A stretch of 64,000 nt of DNA from Hofstenia miamia (lineage: Eukaryota; Xenacoelomorpha; Acoela), in NCBI GenBank assembly GCA_004352715.1, contig SCFE01000031.1, positions 479,041 to 543,040 on the forward strand, in the 5' to 3' direction. A model generated the notes under the pieces. The model saw only the letters and a program-made list of their open reading frames with translations, had not been told where the DNA came from and ran no database searches. How positions within the stretch are numbered: position 1 is the first letter of the stretch; each line of letters begins with the position of its first letter. Of this stretch, positions 25,601-37,524 are shown piece after piece. Both the position numbers and the translations under genes were made by a program.

Positions 25601-28600
25601 ATCTGTGATTCTGCTTCTAGTACTAATGAAGAAATTATGTTTGATCTGTCTATTGAGAAAGAAAATATTGATATTGAATTTAAAGAAAGTTCAGCTATTG
25701 AATCAAATCTAAATGCGGACTTGAATGAAAGCACTGAGGCAGTTTCTAATGCTGCTGTGGTAATAAAATCCTCATCTGATTCATTTGAAAATATAAATGT
25801 TTTAATGAAATTAATAGATGAGGAAATGGACTTGCCTAATGATAATGATGACTCACTTGAACCCACATCAGTTGAAAGAGATGTGTTGAATTTTTCAAAT
25901 GTTTATAATACTGAAGCATCACTGCTAAGTTTAGATGAACGTTGCAGTGATTTTGAAAAAATCAGTTTATCTCATGATGATGATAGTGATGAGGTTATGA
26001 GTATTATTTCTGAAGATATAGATTTCTGTGATATTGTCAATGAAAAGGAAAAGATTTCAATGCTATATAGCGATAATGTTAGTAAATCTGACATTGAAAG
26101 TGTTGATATTCAGGTAACTGATAGTTTGGAAGTAAATATCATAGAAAATGTTTCATGTGAAGCTGCACTTTCAGATGGTGAATTTGAAAATATTTCCGAT
26201 ATTGATAAGGAAATTGAAAGCAAGAATCTTAATGTTGAAGATATTGTTGTTTCACTTGTAAAATCCGACACAAAAGAAGTATCAATGCTTTGCAAATCAT
26301 CAATTGAATCAGATTCAAAATTGAGTTCTTCAAACATCACTGAAATTGATAGTGAAAATCTTTCTGATGTTTCATTTGAAACAGATTTGAAGTATCTTAA
26401 TCAGTCTGGTGTCGTTGAGCAATTTGCAAAAGCTGAATGTGAAGAACTTATTTCAAGCTCATTTGCACCATCTTTTAGCTCAAGTGAAGATACTGAAGAT
26501 ACTCTAGCTACCCACATTAAATTGGATGTTGAATCTATTGAGAAAAATACTGAAATAGTCGACATTACAGCAGAAATTTCAAGTGATGAAGAAAGTATAA
26601 ACATCTGTGATTCTGCTTCTAGTACTAATGAAGAAATTATGTTTGATCTGTCTATTGAGAAAGAAAATATTGATATTGAATTTAAAGAAAGTTCAGCTAT
26701 TGAATCAAATCTAAATGCGGACTTGAATGAAAGCACTGAGGCAGTTTCTAATGCTGCTGTGGTAATAAAATCCTCATCTGATTCATTTGAAAATATAAAT
26801 GTTTTAATGAAATTAATAGATGAGGAAATGGACTTGCCTAATGATAATGATGACTCACTTGAACCCACATCAGTTGAAAGAGATGTGTTGAATTTTTCAA
26901 ATGTTTATAATACTGAAGCATCACTGCTAAGTTTAGATGAACGTTGCAGTGATTTTGAAAAAATCAGTTTATCTCATGATGATGATAGTGATGAGGTTAT
27001 GAGTATTATTTCTGAAGATATAGATTTCTGTGATATTGTCAATGAAAAGGAAAAGATTTCAATGCTATATAGCGATAATGTTAGTAAATCTGACATTGAA
27101 AGTGTTGATATTCAGGTAACTGATAGTTTGGAAGTAAATATCATAGAAAATGTTTCATGTGAAGCTGCACTTTCAGATGGTGAATTTGAAAATATTTCCG
27201 ATATTGATAAGGAAATTGAAAGCAAGAATCTTAATGTTGAAGATATTGTTGTTTCACTTGTAAAATCCGACACAAAAGAAGTATCAATGCTTTGCAAATC
27301 ATCAATTGAATCAGATTCAAAATTGAGTTCTTCAAACATCACTGAAATTGATAGTGAAAATCTTTCTGATGTTTCATTTGAAACAGATTTGAAGTATCTT
27401 AATCAGTCTGGTGTCGTTGAGCAATTTGCAAAAGCTGAATGTGAAGAACTTATTTCAAGCTCATTTGCACCATCTTTTAGCTCAAGTGAAGATACTGAAG
27501 ATACTCTAGCTACCCACATTAAATTGGATGTTGAATCTATTGAGAAAAATACTGAAATAGTCGACATTACAGCAGAAATTTCAAGTGATGAAGAAAGTAT
27601 AAACATCTGTGATTCTGCTTCTAGTACTAATGAAGAAATTATGTTTGATCTGTCTATTGAGAAAGAAAATATTGATATTGAATTTAAAGAAAGTTCAGCT
27701 ATTGAATCAAATCTAAATGCGGACTTGAATGAAAGCACTGAGGTAGTTTCTAATGCTGCTGTGGTAATAAAATCCTCATCTGATTCATTTGAAAATATAA
27801 ATGTTTTAATGAAATTAATAGATGAGGAAAATGACTTGCCTAATGATAATGATGACTCACTTGAACCCACATCAGTTGAAAGAGATGTGTTGAATTTTTC
27901 AAATGTTTATAATACTGAAGCATCACTGCTAAGTTTAGATGAACGTTGCAGTGATTTTGAAAAACTCAGTTTATCTCATGATGATGATAGTGATGAGGTT
28001 ATGAATATTATTTCTGAAGATATAGATTTCTGTGATATTTTCAATGAAAAGGAAAAGATTTCAATGCTATATAGCGATAGTGTTAGCAAATCTGACATTG
28101 AAAGTGTTGATATTCAGGTAACTGATAGTTTGGAAGTAAATATTATTAAAAATGTTGCATGTGAAACTGCACTTTCAGATGCTGAATTTGAAAATATTTC
28201 CAATATTGGTAATGAAATTGAAAGCAAGAATGTTAATGTTGAAGATATTGTTGTTTCACTTGCCAAGTCAGACACAAATGAAGTATCACCACTTTGCAAA
28301 TCATCAATTGAATCAGATTCAAAATTGACTTCTTCAAACATCACTGAAATTGACAGTGAAAATCTTTCTGATGTTTCATTTGAAACAGATTTGAAGCATC
28401 TTAATCAGTCTGGTGTCGTTGAGCAATTTGCAAAAGCTGAATGTGAAGATTTTATTTTAAGCTCATTTGCACCATCTTTTAGCTCAAGTGAAGATACTGA
28501 AAATACTTTAGTTAATGACATTAAATTGGATGTTGAATCTATTGAGAAAAATACTTTAGTAGTAGACATTACAACAGAAATTTCAAGTGATGAAGAAAGT

Positions 28601-31600
28601 ATAAACATCTGTGATTCTGCTTCTAGCACTAATGAAGAAATTATGTTTGATCTGGCAATTGAAAAAGAAAATATTGATATTGAATTTAAAGAAAGTTTAG
28701 CCATTAAAGCAAATCTAAATGTTGCCGTGGATGAAAGTACTGAGGTAGTTTCCAATACTGCTGTGGTACTGAAATCCTCATCTGATTCCTTTGAAGATAT
28801 AAATGTTTTAATGCAATTAGTAGAAGAGGAAAACGACTTGCTTATTGATAATGACATCTCACTTCAATCCACATCAGTTGACAGAGAGCTTTTGAATTTT
28901 TCAAATGTTTATAATACTGAAGCTTCACTGCTAAGTTTAGATGAACGTTGCAGTGATTTTGAAAAACTTAGTTTATCTCATAATGATGATAGTGATGAGG
29001 TTATGAATATTATTTCTGAAGATATAGATTTCTGTGATATTTTCAATGAAAAGGAAAGGATTTCAATGCTATATAGCGATAGTGTTAGCAAATCTGATAT
29101 TGAAAGTGTTGATATTGAGGTAACTGATAGTTTGGAAGTAAATATCATAGAAAATGTTGCATGTGAAGCTGCACTTTCAGATGGTGAATTTGAAAATATT
29201 TCCGATATTGATAAGGAAATTGAAAGCAAGAATCTTAATGTTGAAGATATTGTTGTTTCACTTGTAAAATCCGACACAAAAGAAGTATCAATGCTTTGCA
29301 AATCATCAATTGAATCAGATTCAAAATTGAGTTCTTCAAACATCACTGAAATTGATAGTGAAAATCTTTCTGATGTTTCATTTGAAACAGATTTGAAGTA
29401 TCTTAATCAGTCTGGTGTCGTTGAGCAATTTGCAAAAGCTGAATGTGAAGAACTTATTTCAAGCTCATTTGCACCATCTTTTAGCTCAAGTGAAGATACT
29501 GAAGATACTCTAGCTACCCACATTAAATTGGATGTTGAATCTATTGAGAAAAATACTGAAATAGTCGACATTACAGCAGAAATTTCAAGTGATGAAGAAA
29601 GTATAAACATCTGTGATTCTGCTTCTAGTACTAATGAAGAAATTATGTTTGATCTGTCTATTGAGAAAGAAAATATTGATATTGAATTTAAAGAAAGTTC
29701 AGCTATTGAATCAAATCTAAATGCGGACTTGAATGAAAGCACTGAGGCAGTTTCTAATGCTGCTGTGGTAATAAAATCCTCATCTGATTCATTTGAAAAT
29801 ATAAATGTTTTAATGAAATTAATAGATGAGGAAATGGACTTGCCTAATGATAATGATGACTCACTTGAACCCACATCAGTTGAAAGAGATGTGTTGAATT
29901 TTTCAAATGTTTATAATACTGAAGCATCACTGCTAAGTTTAGATGAACGTTGCAGTGATTTTGAAAAAATCAGTTTATCTCATGATGATGATAGTGATGA
30001 GGTTATGAGTATTATTTCTGAAGATATAGATTTCTGTGATATTGTCAATGAAAAGGAAAAGATTTCAATGCTATATAGCGATAATGTTAGTAAATCTGAC
30101 ATTGAAAGTGTTGATATTCAGGTAACTGATAGTTTGGAAGTAAATATCATAGAAAATGTTTCATGTGAAGCTGCACTTTCAGATTGTGAATTTGAAAATA
30201 TTTCCGATATTGATAAGGAAATTGAAAGCAAGAATCTTAATGTTGAAGATATTGTTGTTTCACTTGTAAAATCCGACACAAAAGAAGTATCAATGCTTTG
30301 CAAATCATCAATTGAATCAGATTCAAAATTGAGTTCTTCAAACATCACTGAAATTGATAGTGAAAATCTTTCTGATGTTTCATTTGAAACAGATTTGAAG
30401 TATCTTAATCAGTCTGGTGTCGTTGAGCAATTTGCAAAAGCTGAATGTGAAGAACTTATTTCAAGCTCATTTGCACCATCTTTTAGCTCAAGTGAAGATA
30501 CTGAAGATACTCTAGCTACCCACATTAAATTGGATGTTGAATCTATTGAGAAAAATACTGAAATAGTCGACATTACAGCAGAAATTTCAAGTGATGAAGA
30601 AAGTATAAACATCTGTGATTCTGCTTCTAGTACTAATGAAGAAATTATGTTTGATCTGTCTATTGAGAAAGAAAATATTGATATTGAATTTAAAGAAAAT
30701 TCAGTTATTGAATCAAATCTAAATGCGGACTTGAATGAAAGCACTGAGGTAGTTTCTAATGCTGCTGTGGTACTAAAATCCTCATCTGATTCATATGAAA
30801 ATATAAATGTTTTAATGAAATTAATAGATGAGGAAAATGACTTGCCTAATGATAATGATGACTCACTTAAACCCACATCAGTTGAAAGAGATGTGTTGAA
30901 TTTTTCAAATGTTTATAATACTGAAGCATCACTGCTAAGTTTAGATGAACGTTGCAGTGATTTTGAAAAACTCAGTTTATCTCATGATGATGATAGTGAT
31001 GAGGTTATGAATATTATTTCTGAAGATATAGATTTCTGTGATATTTTCAATGAAAAGGAAAAGATTTCAATGCTATATAGCGATAGTGTTAGCAAATCTG
31101 ATATTGAAAGTGTTGATATTGAGGTAACCAATAGTTTAGAAGTAAATATCATAGAAAATGTTGCATGTGAAGCTGCACTTTCAGATGGTGAATTTGAAAA
31201 TATTTCCGATATTGATAATGAAATTGAAAGCAAGAATCTTAATGTTGAAGATATTATTGTTTCACTTGCTAAGTCAGACACAAATGAAGTATCACTGCTT
31301 TGCAAATCATCAATTGAATCAGATTCAAAATTGACTTCTTCAACCATCACTGAAACTGATAGTGAAAATCTTTCTGATGTTTCATTTGAAACAGATTTGA
31401 AGCATCTTAATCAGTCTGGTGTCGTTGAGCAATTTGCAAAAGCTGAATGTGAAGATTTTATTTTAAGCTCATTTGCACCATCTTTTAGCTCAAGTGAAGA
31501 TACTGAAAATACTTTAGTTAATGACATTAAATTGGATGTTGAATCTATTGAGAAAAATACTTTAGTAGTAGACATTACAACAGAAATTTCAAGTGATGAA

Positions 31601-34600
31601 GAAAGTATAAACATCTGTGATTCTGCTTCTAGTACTAATGAAGAAATTATGTTTGATCTGTCTATTGAGAAAGAAAATATTGATATTGAATTTAAAGAAA
31701 GTTCAGCTATTGAATCAAATCTAAATGCGGACTTGAATGAAAGCACTGAGGCAGTTTCTAATGCTGCTGTGGTAATAAAATCCTCATCTGATTCATTTGA
31801 AAATATAAATGTTTTAATGAAATTAATAGATGAGGAAATGGACTTGCCTAATGATAATGATGACTCACTTGAACCCACATCAGTTGAAAGAGATGTGTTG
31901 AATTTTTCAAATGTTTATAATACTACTTATAATGTTGAGGCTGCACTGTTGAGTTTAGATGAAAACTTAACAAATTTGGTTCATGACTCTCATGATGCTG
32001 ATGAGATTCTAAGTATTATTTCTGAAGATATAAATTTTTGTGATATTGTCAATGAAAAGGAAAAGATTTCAATGCTATATAGCGATAGTGTTAGCAAATC
32101 TGATATTGAAAGTGTTGATATTGAGGTAACCAATAGTTTAGAAGTAAATATCATAGAAAATGTTTCATGTGAAGCTGCACTTTCAGATGGTGAATTTGAA
32201 AATATTTCCGATATTGATAATGAAATTGAAAGCAAGAATCTTAATGTTGAAGATATTGTTGTTTCACTTGTAAAATCCGACACAAAAGAAGTATCACCAC
32301 TTTGCAAATCATCAATTGAATCAGATTCAAAATTGACTTCTTCAAACATCACTGAAATTGACAGTGAAAATCTTTCTGATGTTTCATTTGAAACAGATTT
32401 GAAGCATCTTAATCAGTCTGGTGTCGTTGAGCAATTTGCAAAAGCTGAATGTGAAGAACTTATTTCAAGCTCATTTGCACCATCTTTTAGCTCAAGTGAA
32501 GATACTGAAGATACTCTAGCTACCCACATTAAATTGGATGTTGAATCTATTGAGAAAAATACTGAAATAGTCGACATTACAGCAGAAATTTCAAGTGATG
32601 AAGAAAGTATAAACATCTGTGATTCTGCTTCTAGTACTAATGAAGAAATTATGTTTGATCTGTCTATTGAGAAAGAAAATATTGATATTGAATTTAAAGA
32701 AAGTTCAGCTATTGAATCAAATCTAAATGCGGACTTGAATGAAAGCACTGAGGCAGTTTCTAATGCTGCTGTGGTAATAAAATCCTCATCTGATTCATTT
32801 GAAAATATAAATGTTTTAATGAAATTAATAGATGAGGAAATGGACTTGCCTAATGATAATGATGACTCACTTGAACCCACATCAGTTGAAAGAGATGTGT
32901 TGAATTTTTCAAATGTTTATAATACTGAAGCATCACTGCTAAGTTTAGATGAACGTTGCAGTGATTTTGAAAAAATCAGTTTATCTCATGATGATGATAG
33001 TGATGAGGTTATGAGTATTATTTCTGAAGATATAGATTTCTGTGATATTGTCAATGAAAAGGAAAAGATTTCAATGCTATATAGCGATAGTGTTAGCAAA
33101 TCTGACATTGAAAGTGTTGATATTCAGGTAACTGATAGTTTGGAAGTAAATATCATAGAAAATGTTTCATGTGAAGCTGCACTTTCAGATGGTGAATTTG
33201 AAAATATTTCCGATATTGATAATGAAATTGAAAGCAAGAATCTTAATGTTGAAGATATTATTGTTTCACTTGCTAAGTCAGACACAAATGAAGTATCACT
33301 GCTTTGCAAATCATCAATTGAATCAGATTCAAAATTGACTTCTTCAAACATCACTGAAATTGATAGTGAAAATCTTTCTGATGTTTCATTTGAAACATAT
33401 TTGAAGCATCCTAGTCTGTCTGGTATGGTTGAGCAATTTGCCAAAGCTGAATGTGAAGAACTTATTTCAAGTTCATTTGCACCATCTTTTAGCTCAAGTG
33501 AAGATACTGAAGATACTCTAGCTACCCACATTAAATTGGATGTTGAATCTATTCAGAAAAATACTTTAGTAGTCGACATTACAACAGAAATTTCAAGTGA
33601 TGAAGAAAGTATAAACATCTGTGATTCTGCTTCTAGTACTAATGAAGAAATTATGTTTGATCTGTCAATTGAAAAAGAAAATATTGATATTGAATTTAAA
33701 GAAAGTTCAGCCATTGAATCACATATAAATAAGCAAGAGTTTTTTCATACTGAACATTTTAATGATGAATGCATTAGCCCTGACACTGAAGGGAGTGAAA
33801 AATCTTCCTGTCAAAAATTTCTTGAACATTCATTATCAACATTTAGTGATGATTTGCAACCAATTGATATTCAGTTTCAAGAACTTTTGAACATTAATGA
33901 TTCACAAGTGCATTGCTCCAACGATTTTATAGAGGAAACCTTGATTTGCCAGGCTATGCCAAACAATGATGTGATGGATAGTAAAGATCTAATATCTCCA
34001 GATTTCCCATACTTTTCACTGGAGTCATTAGAATGTAATGAAATAAGTACAAAGTTAAAAAGTGAGTCTTCAATCAATTTTGAAGATTATGTTTTTGAAG
34101 AGGAATTCCAATCAATAGATAAAAGCAGCACACACTTACCACAATACAACGTATTTGAACCTTTGACATGTAATATTGCTGATGGTGATAAAAACTCACT
34201 TCAAAGGGCTAATGGAGTGGTTATCAACAAATCATCATCTGCATCTTATTTTGTAGATGGTGTTCTTGAAGAAATTCTGCACATTGAAGATTCTAATTTA
34301 CAGACTAAGAGTTTGGCAAATACAGAACAACTAGCTAATGTCAATATCGCCAATGCCAAGGAAATTGTAGATTCTGATTATGCTCCTGAGGTGGATGTGA
34401 GTGAAGCTAATGAGTCTGCTGATGTGTATGGAAATGCTATTCAAATTGAATCTAAGGAAGAATTTGATGAGCAATTTTCATTGAAACAAGATAGTTCTAG
34501 TGATGCTGAAAGCTTGACTATGTCTATTTCCGATGAAGAGGAAACTGTTCAATTTGAGGCTAACTTTGAAGTTGTGGAAGATAACAAATCCACCCAGATA

Positions 34601-36389
34601 GAACTAGCTGAAACTACATCAGCTACAGAAAATGATATTGACCTTAATCTGTCAGAAGTACATGAAACCTTTGAAAAGCAGGACATTTCTGTTGAAAGTA
34701 CTTCAAGTGATGAGGATGTAATTTCTGATGTTCAAACAGCCTTAATGAATCTGAATGAACCTTTAACATCTGTTATTACTGAAGGTGACAAAAAACCATC
34801 TGAAATTGATAGTGGAATTGTTATCAGTAAATTATTTGCTCCATCAGAGTTTGTAGATCATATTGCAGAGGAAATCCTAAACATTGAAGTTTCTGATTTA
34901 GAAACAAAGAGTTTGGCAAATACAGAAGAACTAGCTAATGTTAATATCGCCAATGCCAAGGAAATTGTAGATTCTGATTATGCTCCTGAGGTGGATGTGA
35001 GTGAAGCTAATGAGTCTGCTGATGTTTATCGAGATGCTATTCAAATTGAATCTAAGGAAGAATTTGATGAGCAATTTTCATTGAAACAAGATAGTTCTAG
35101 TGATGCTGAAAGCTTGACTATGTCTATTTCCGATGAAGAGGAAACTGTTCAATTTGAGGCTAACTTTGAAGTTGTGGAAGATAACAAATCCACCCAGATA
35201 GAACTAGCTGAAACTACATCAGCTACAGAAAATGATATTGACCTTAATCTGTCAGAAGTACATGAAACCTTTGAAAAGCAGGACATTTCTGTTGAAAGTA
35301 CTTCAAGTGATGAGGATGTAATTTCTGATGTTCAAACAGCCATAATGAATCTGAATGAACCTTTAACATCTGTTATTACTGAAGGTGACAAAAAACCATC
35401 TGAAATTGATAATGGAATTGTTATCAGTAAATTATTTGCTCCATCAGAGTTTCTAGATCATATTGCANAAGTACATGAAACCTTTGAAAAGCAGGACATT
35501 TCTGTTGAAAGTACTTCAAGTGATGAGGACGTAATTTCTGATGTCCAAGCACCCATAATAGATCTGAATGAACCTTTAACATCTATTATTACTGAAGGTG
35601 ACAAAAAACCATCTGAAATTGATAGTGGAATTGTTATCAGTAAATTATTAGCTCCATCAGAGTTTGTCGATCATATTCCAGAGGAAATTCTAAACATTGA
35701 AGTTTCTGCTTTAGAAACACAGAGTTTTGCAAATACAGAAGAACTAGCTAATGTCAATAACGCCATTGCCAACGAAATCGTAGATTCTGATTATGCTCCT
35801 GCGGTTGATGTAAATGAAGAGAAAAGCACTGCTGATGTTTATGGAGATTTTATTGAAATTGAATCTAAAGAATATTTTGATGAACAATTGAACGAAGATC
35901 GTGCTACTGATAATGAAAGTTTAAATAGTCTTATTTCAGATGATGAAGAAACTACTCACTTTGAGCGTAACTTAGAAGTTATGGATGATATGAAATCAAC
36001 CCAGATAGAACTAGCTGAAACTTCATCAGTAACAGAAACTGATTTTAGCTTTAATTTATCCGAAGTCTTTGAAAATTTTGAAAAGGCGGAAATTTCACTT
36101 GATAATGTTTCATATCCTGAAAATGTCTTGCCTGATAGCATTTCTGATGTTTCACTTTCGAGTGCTTTGAGTAATACATTTGATTCTGAAATTTTATCAG
36201 AGCATACCTTATTCAAAAATACAGAGATTTCTAAGGAAACCACAATTGTTAGTGAACAGAAAACTGTTGGAAGTAATTTCACAGAAACAGTAGAAAGCTC
36301 TTCATCTGCAAATTATTATTCAATTAACAAAGAATCTTGTAATCTGGAAGATGATGAAAACATTGTACTGGTGTCATCTGAGAAGAAAG
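16671..36389 (+). CDS. Giant muscle Ig protein, 19.7-kb exon: 12 Ig domains, acidic region, repeat arrays A and B
   Basis: One open frame of about 6,570 codons begins after acceptor ATTTTTAG (two bases complete a split codon) and ends at donor AAAG|GTTTTT in phase 1. Twelve I-set-like Ig domains follow each other at about 16705-16975, 17161-17437, 17551-17836, 17949-18240, 18340-18650, 18680-18980, 19001-19300, 19310-19605, 19670-19960, 20080-20370, 20390-20680 and 20700-20995. Most have the W-(Y/F)-K core and D-x-G-x-Y signature; several lack the cysteine pair. An acidic, low-structure region (21000-24900) with a CxxC pair at 21140-21193 follows, then array A (334-aa units), a unique linker (33.7-34.2 kb) and array B (200-aa units). 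Single Ns at 25075 and 35468 mark assembly joins. The architecture fits a titin/obscurin/stretchin-class sarcomeric scaffold; the exact orthologue is undetermined. No kinase or FN3 domain is visible. The TAG at 36416-36418 lies inside a 44-base intron. Confidence 0.85.
21000..24906 (+). other. Unique acidic, probably disordered linker in the giant protein
   Basis: About 1,300 residues after the twelfth Ig domain have no repeats that I can recognise. They are rich in Glu, Asp, Asn and Ser, with hydrophobic patches (for example around 23560-24020) but no clear transmembrane helix run. One CPSC...CAAC cysteine quartet lies near the start. The region precedes repeat array A. By analogy with other giant Ig proteins it may be an extensible linker, which is inference. 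Confidence 0.6.
24911..33724 (+). repeat. Coding repeat array A: 334-residue units, 1002-bp period
   Basis: Tandem in-frame units start (at the YN-(T/V)-EA-(S/A)-LLSLDE block) near 24914, 25904, 26906, 27908, 28910, 29912, 30914, 31916 and 32918. Most spacings are exactly 1002 bases; the first is 990 because its opening block is four residues shorter. The ninth unit stops at about 33724. Units 2 and 3 are almost identical at the DNA level, and units 4 and 7 share a distinct version (EDFILSSFAPSF, ENTLVNDIKLDV). Conserved stretches are very acidic and Ser-rich, for example SSFAPSFSSSEDTEDTL and SHDDDSDEV. No known domain is recognised. The near identity points to recent unequal crossing-over or gene conversion, and true copy number may differ from the assembly. 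Confidence 0.95.
34300..35467 (+). repeat. Coding repeat array B, first part: 200-residue units, 600-bp period
   Basis: Two nearly identical units spaced 600 bases apart (for example KSLANTE at about 34310 and 34910). Characteristic blocks are EIVDSDYAPEVDVSEANES, FDEQFSLKQDSSSDAESL, SISDEEETVQFEANFEVVED and EVHETFEKQDISVES. The second unit is cut short by an N at 35468, after which the sequence jumps to a different point of the unit. The units are acidic, Ser-rich and without a recognised domain. Confidence 0.93.
35469..36389 (+). repeat. Terminal array-B unit and tail, copy 1 (from 35820 duplicated at 39587)
   Basis: After the N join, one more array-B unit leads into a diverged last unit and the exon tail (blocks KSTADVYGDFIEIESKEYF, SSALSNTFDSEILSEHTLF). 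From 35820 to the gap at 36558 the DNA matches 39587-40324 with two substitutions that I could find. One of the two copies is probably an assembly duplicate, because only the second continues into the next exons. Confidence 0.85.
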
Positions 36390-36433
36390 GTTTTTATTAC
36401 TATCTTAGTGGCTGTTAGTAAAGAATGTTTTAG
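36390..36433 (+). other. 44-base intron (copy 1)
   Basis: Donor G|GTTTTTATTACT and acceptor GAATGTTTTAG| give a 44-base intron. Splicing joins AAA-G to GA-AAT in phase 1 and restores a frame reading KGNPPIIIQFEEVKN, the start of an Ig domain. Retention would add GFYYYLSGC and stop. Confidence 0.75.
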
Positions 36434-36557
36434 GAAATCCTCCAATTATCATTCAATTTGAAGAAGTAAAGAATGTGATGATTGGTCGCACTCTTGAAAT
36501 TGAAATGAAGTTCACTTCAGACTCTACCTGTTCTACTGTGTGGATTCACAACAACTC
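36434..36557 (+). CDS. First half of an Ig domain (copy 1, truncated by gap)
   Basis: Encodes GNPPIIIQFEEVKNVMIGRT and onward to STVWIHNN, the A-C strands of an Ig domain with its core Trp. It is identical to 40201-40324, where the same exon is followed by a donor and by the exon for the second half of the domain. Here it runs into an N gap and is followed by array-B repeats, so no sensible transcript uses this copy as placed. It is probably an alternate contig of the same locus. Confidence 0.6.
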
Positions 36558-37524
36558 NNNNNNNNNNNNNNNNNNNNNNNNNNNNNNNNNNNNNNNNNNN
36601 NNNNNNNNNNNNNNNNNNNNNNNNNNNNNNNNNNNNNNNNNNNNNNNNNNNNNNNNNNNNNNNNNNNNNNNNNNNNNNNNNNNNNNNNNNNNNNNNNNNN
36701 NNNNNNNNNNNNNNNNNNNNNNNNNNNNNNNNNNNNNNNNNNNNNNNNNNNNNNNNNNNNNNNNNNNNNNNNNNNNNNNNNNNNNNNNNNNNNNNNNNNN
36801 NNNNNNNNNNNNNNNNNNNNNNNNNNNNNNNNNNNNNNNNNNNNNNNNNNNNNNNNNNNNNNNNNNNNNNNNNNNNNNNNNNNNNNNNNNNNNNNNNNNN
36901 NNNNNNNNNNNNNNNNNNNNNNNNNNNNNNNNNNNNNNNNNNNNNNNNNNNNNNNNNNNNNNNNNNNNNNNNNNNNNNNNNNNNNNNNNNNNNNNNNNNN
37001 NNNNNNNNNNNNNNNNNNNNNNNNNNNNNNNNNNNNNNNNNNNNNNNNNNNNNNNNNNNNNNNNNNNNNNNNNNNNNNNNNNNNNNNNNNNNNNNNNNNN
37101 NNNNNNNNNNNNNNNNNNNNNNNNNNNNNNNNNNNNNNNNNNNNNNNNNNNNNNNNNNNNNNNNNNNNNNNNNNNNNNNNNNNNNNNNNNNNNNNNNNNN
37201 NNNNNNNNNNNNNNNNNNNNNNNNNNNNNNNNNNNNNNNNNNNNNNNNNNNNNNNNNNNNNNNNNNNNNNNNNNNNNNNNNNNNNNNNNNNNNNNNNNNN
37301 NNNNNNNNNNNNNNNNNNNNNNNNNNNNNNNNNNNNNNNNNNNNNNNNNNNNNNNNNNNNNNNNNNNNNNNNNNNNNNNNNNNNNNNNNNNNNNNNNNNN
37401 NNNNNNNNNNNNNNNNNNNNNNNNNNNNNNNNNNNNNNNNNNNNNNNNNNNNNNNNNNNNNNNNNNNNNNNNNNNNNNNNNNNNNNNNNNNNNNNNNNNN
37501 NNNNNNNNNNNNNNNNNNNNNNNN
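36558..37524. other. Assembly gap (967 N) inside array B
   Basis: 967 unknown bases between a contig that ends in the post-array exon and a contig that begins inside array B. Order and orientation across this gap make no biological sense as drawn. Confidence 1.

Noticed and set aside
25399-32880. Series of repeated minus-strand ORFs of 76-155 codons, 1002 bases apart
   Set aside because: They lie exactly opposite array A and repeat only because the sense repeat does. Their Ser/Ile-rich translation is the reverse complement of acidic sense codons. There is no independent sign of coding.
36416-36418. TAG as the natural end of the giant protein
   Set aside because: It falls inside a 44-base intron with good borders. 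Splicing restores an Ig domain in a consistent phase, and the same arrangement at 40157-40200 continues into further Ig exons.
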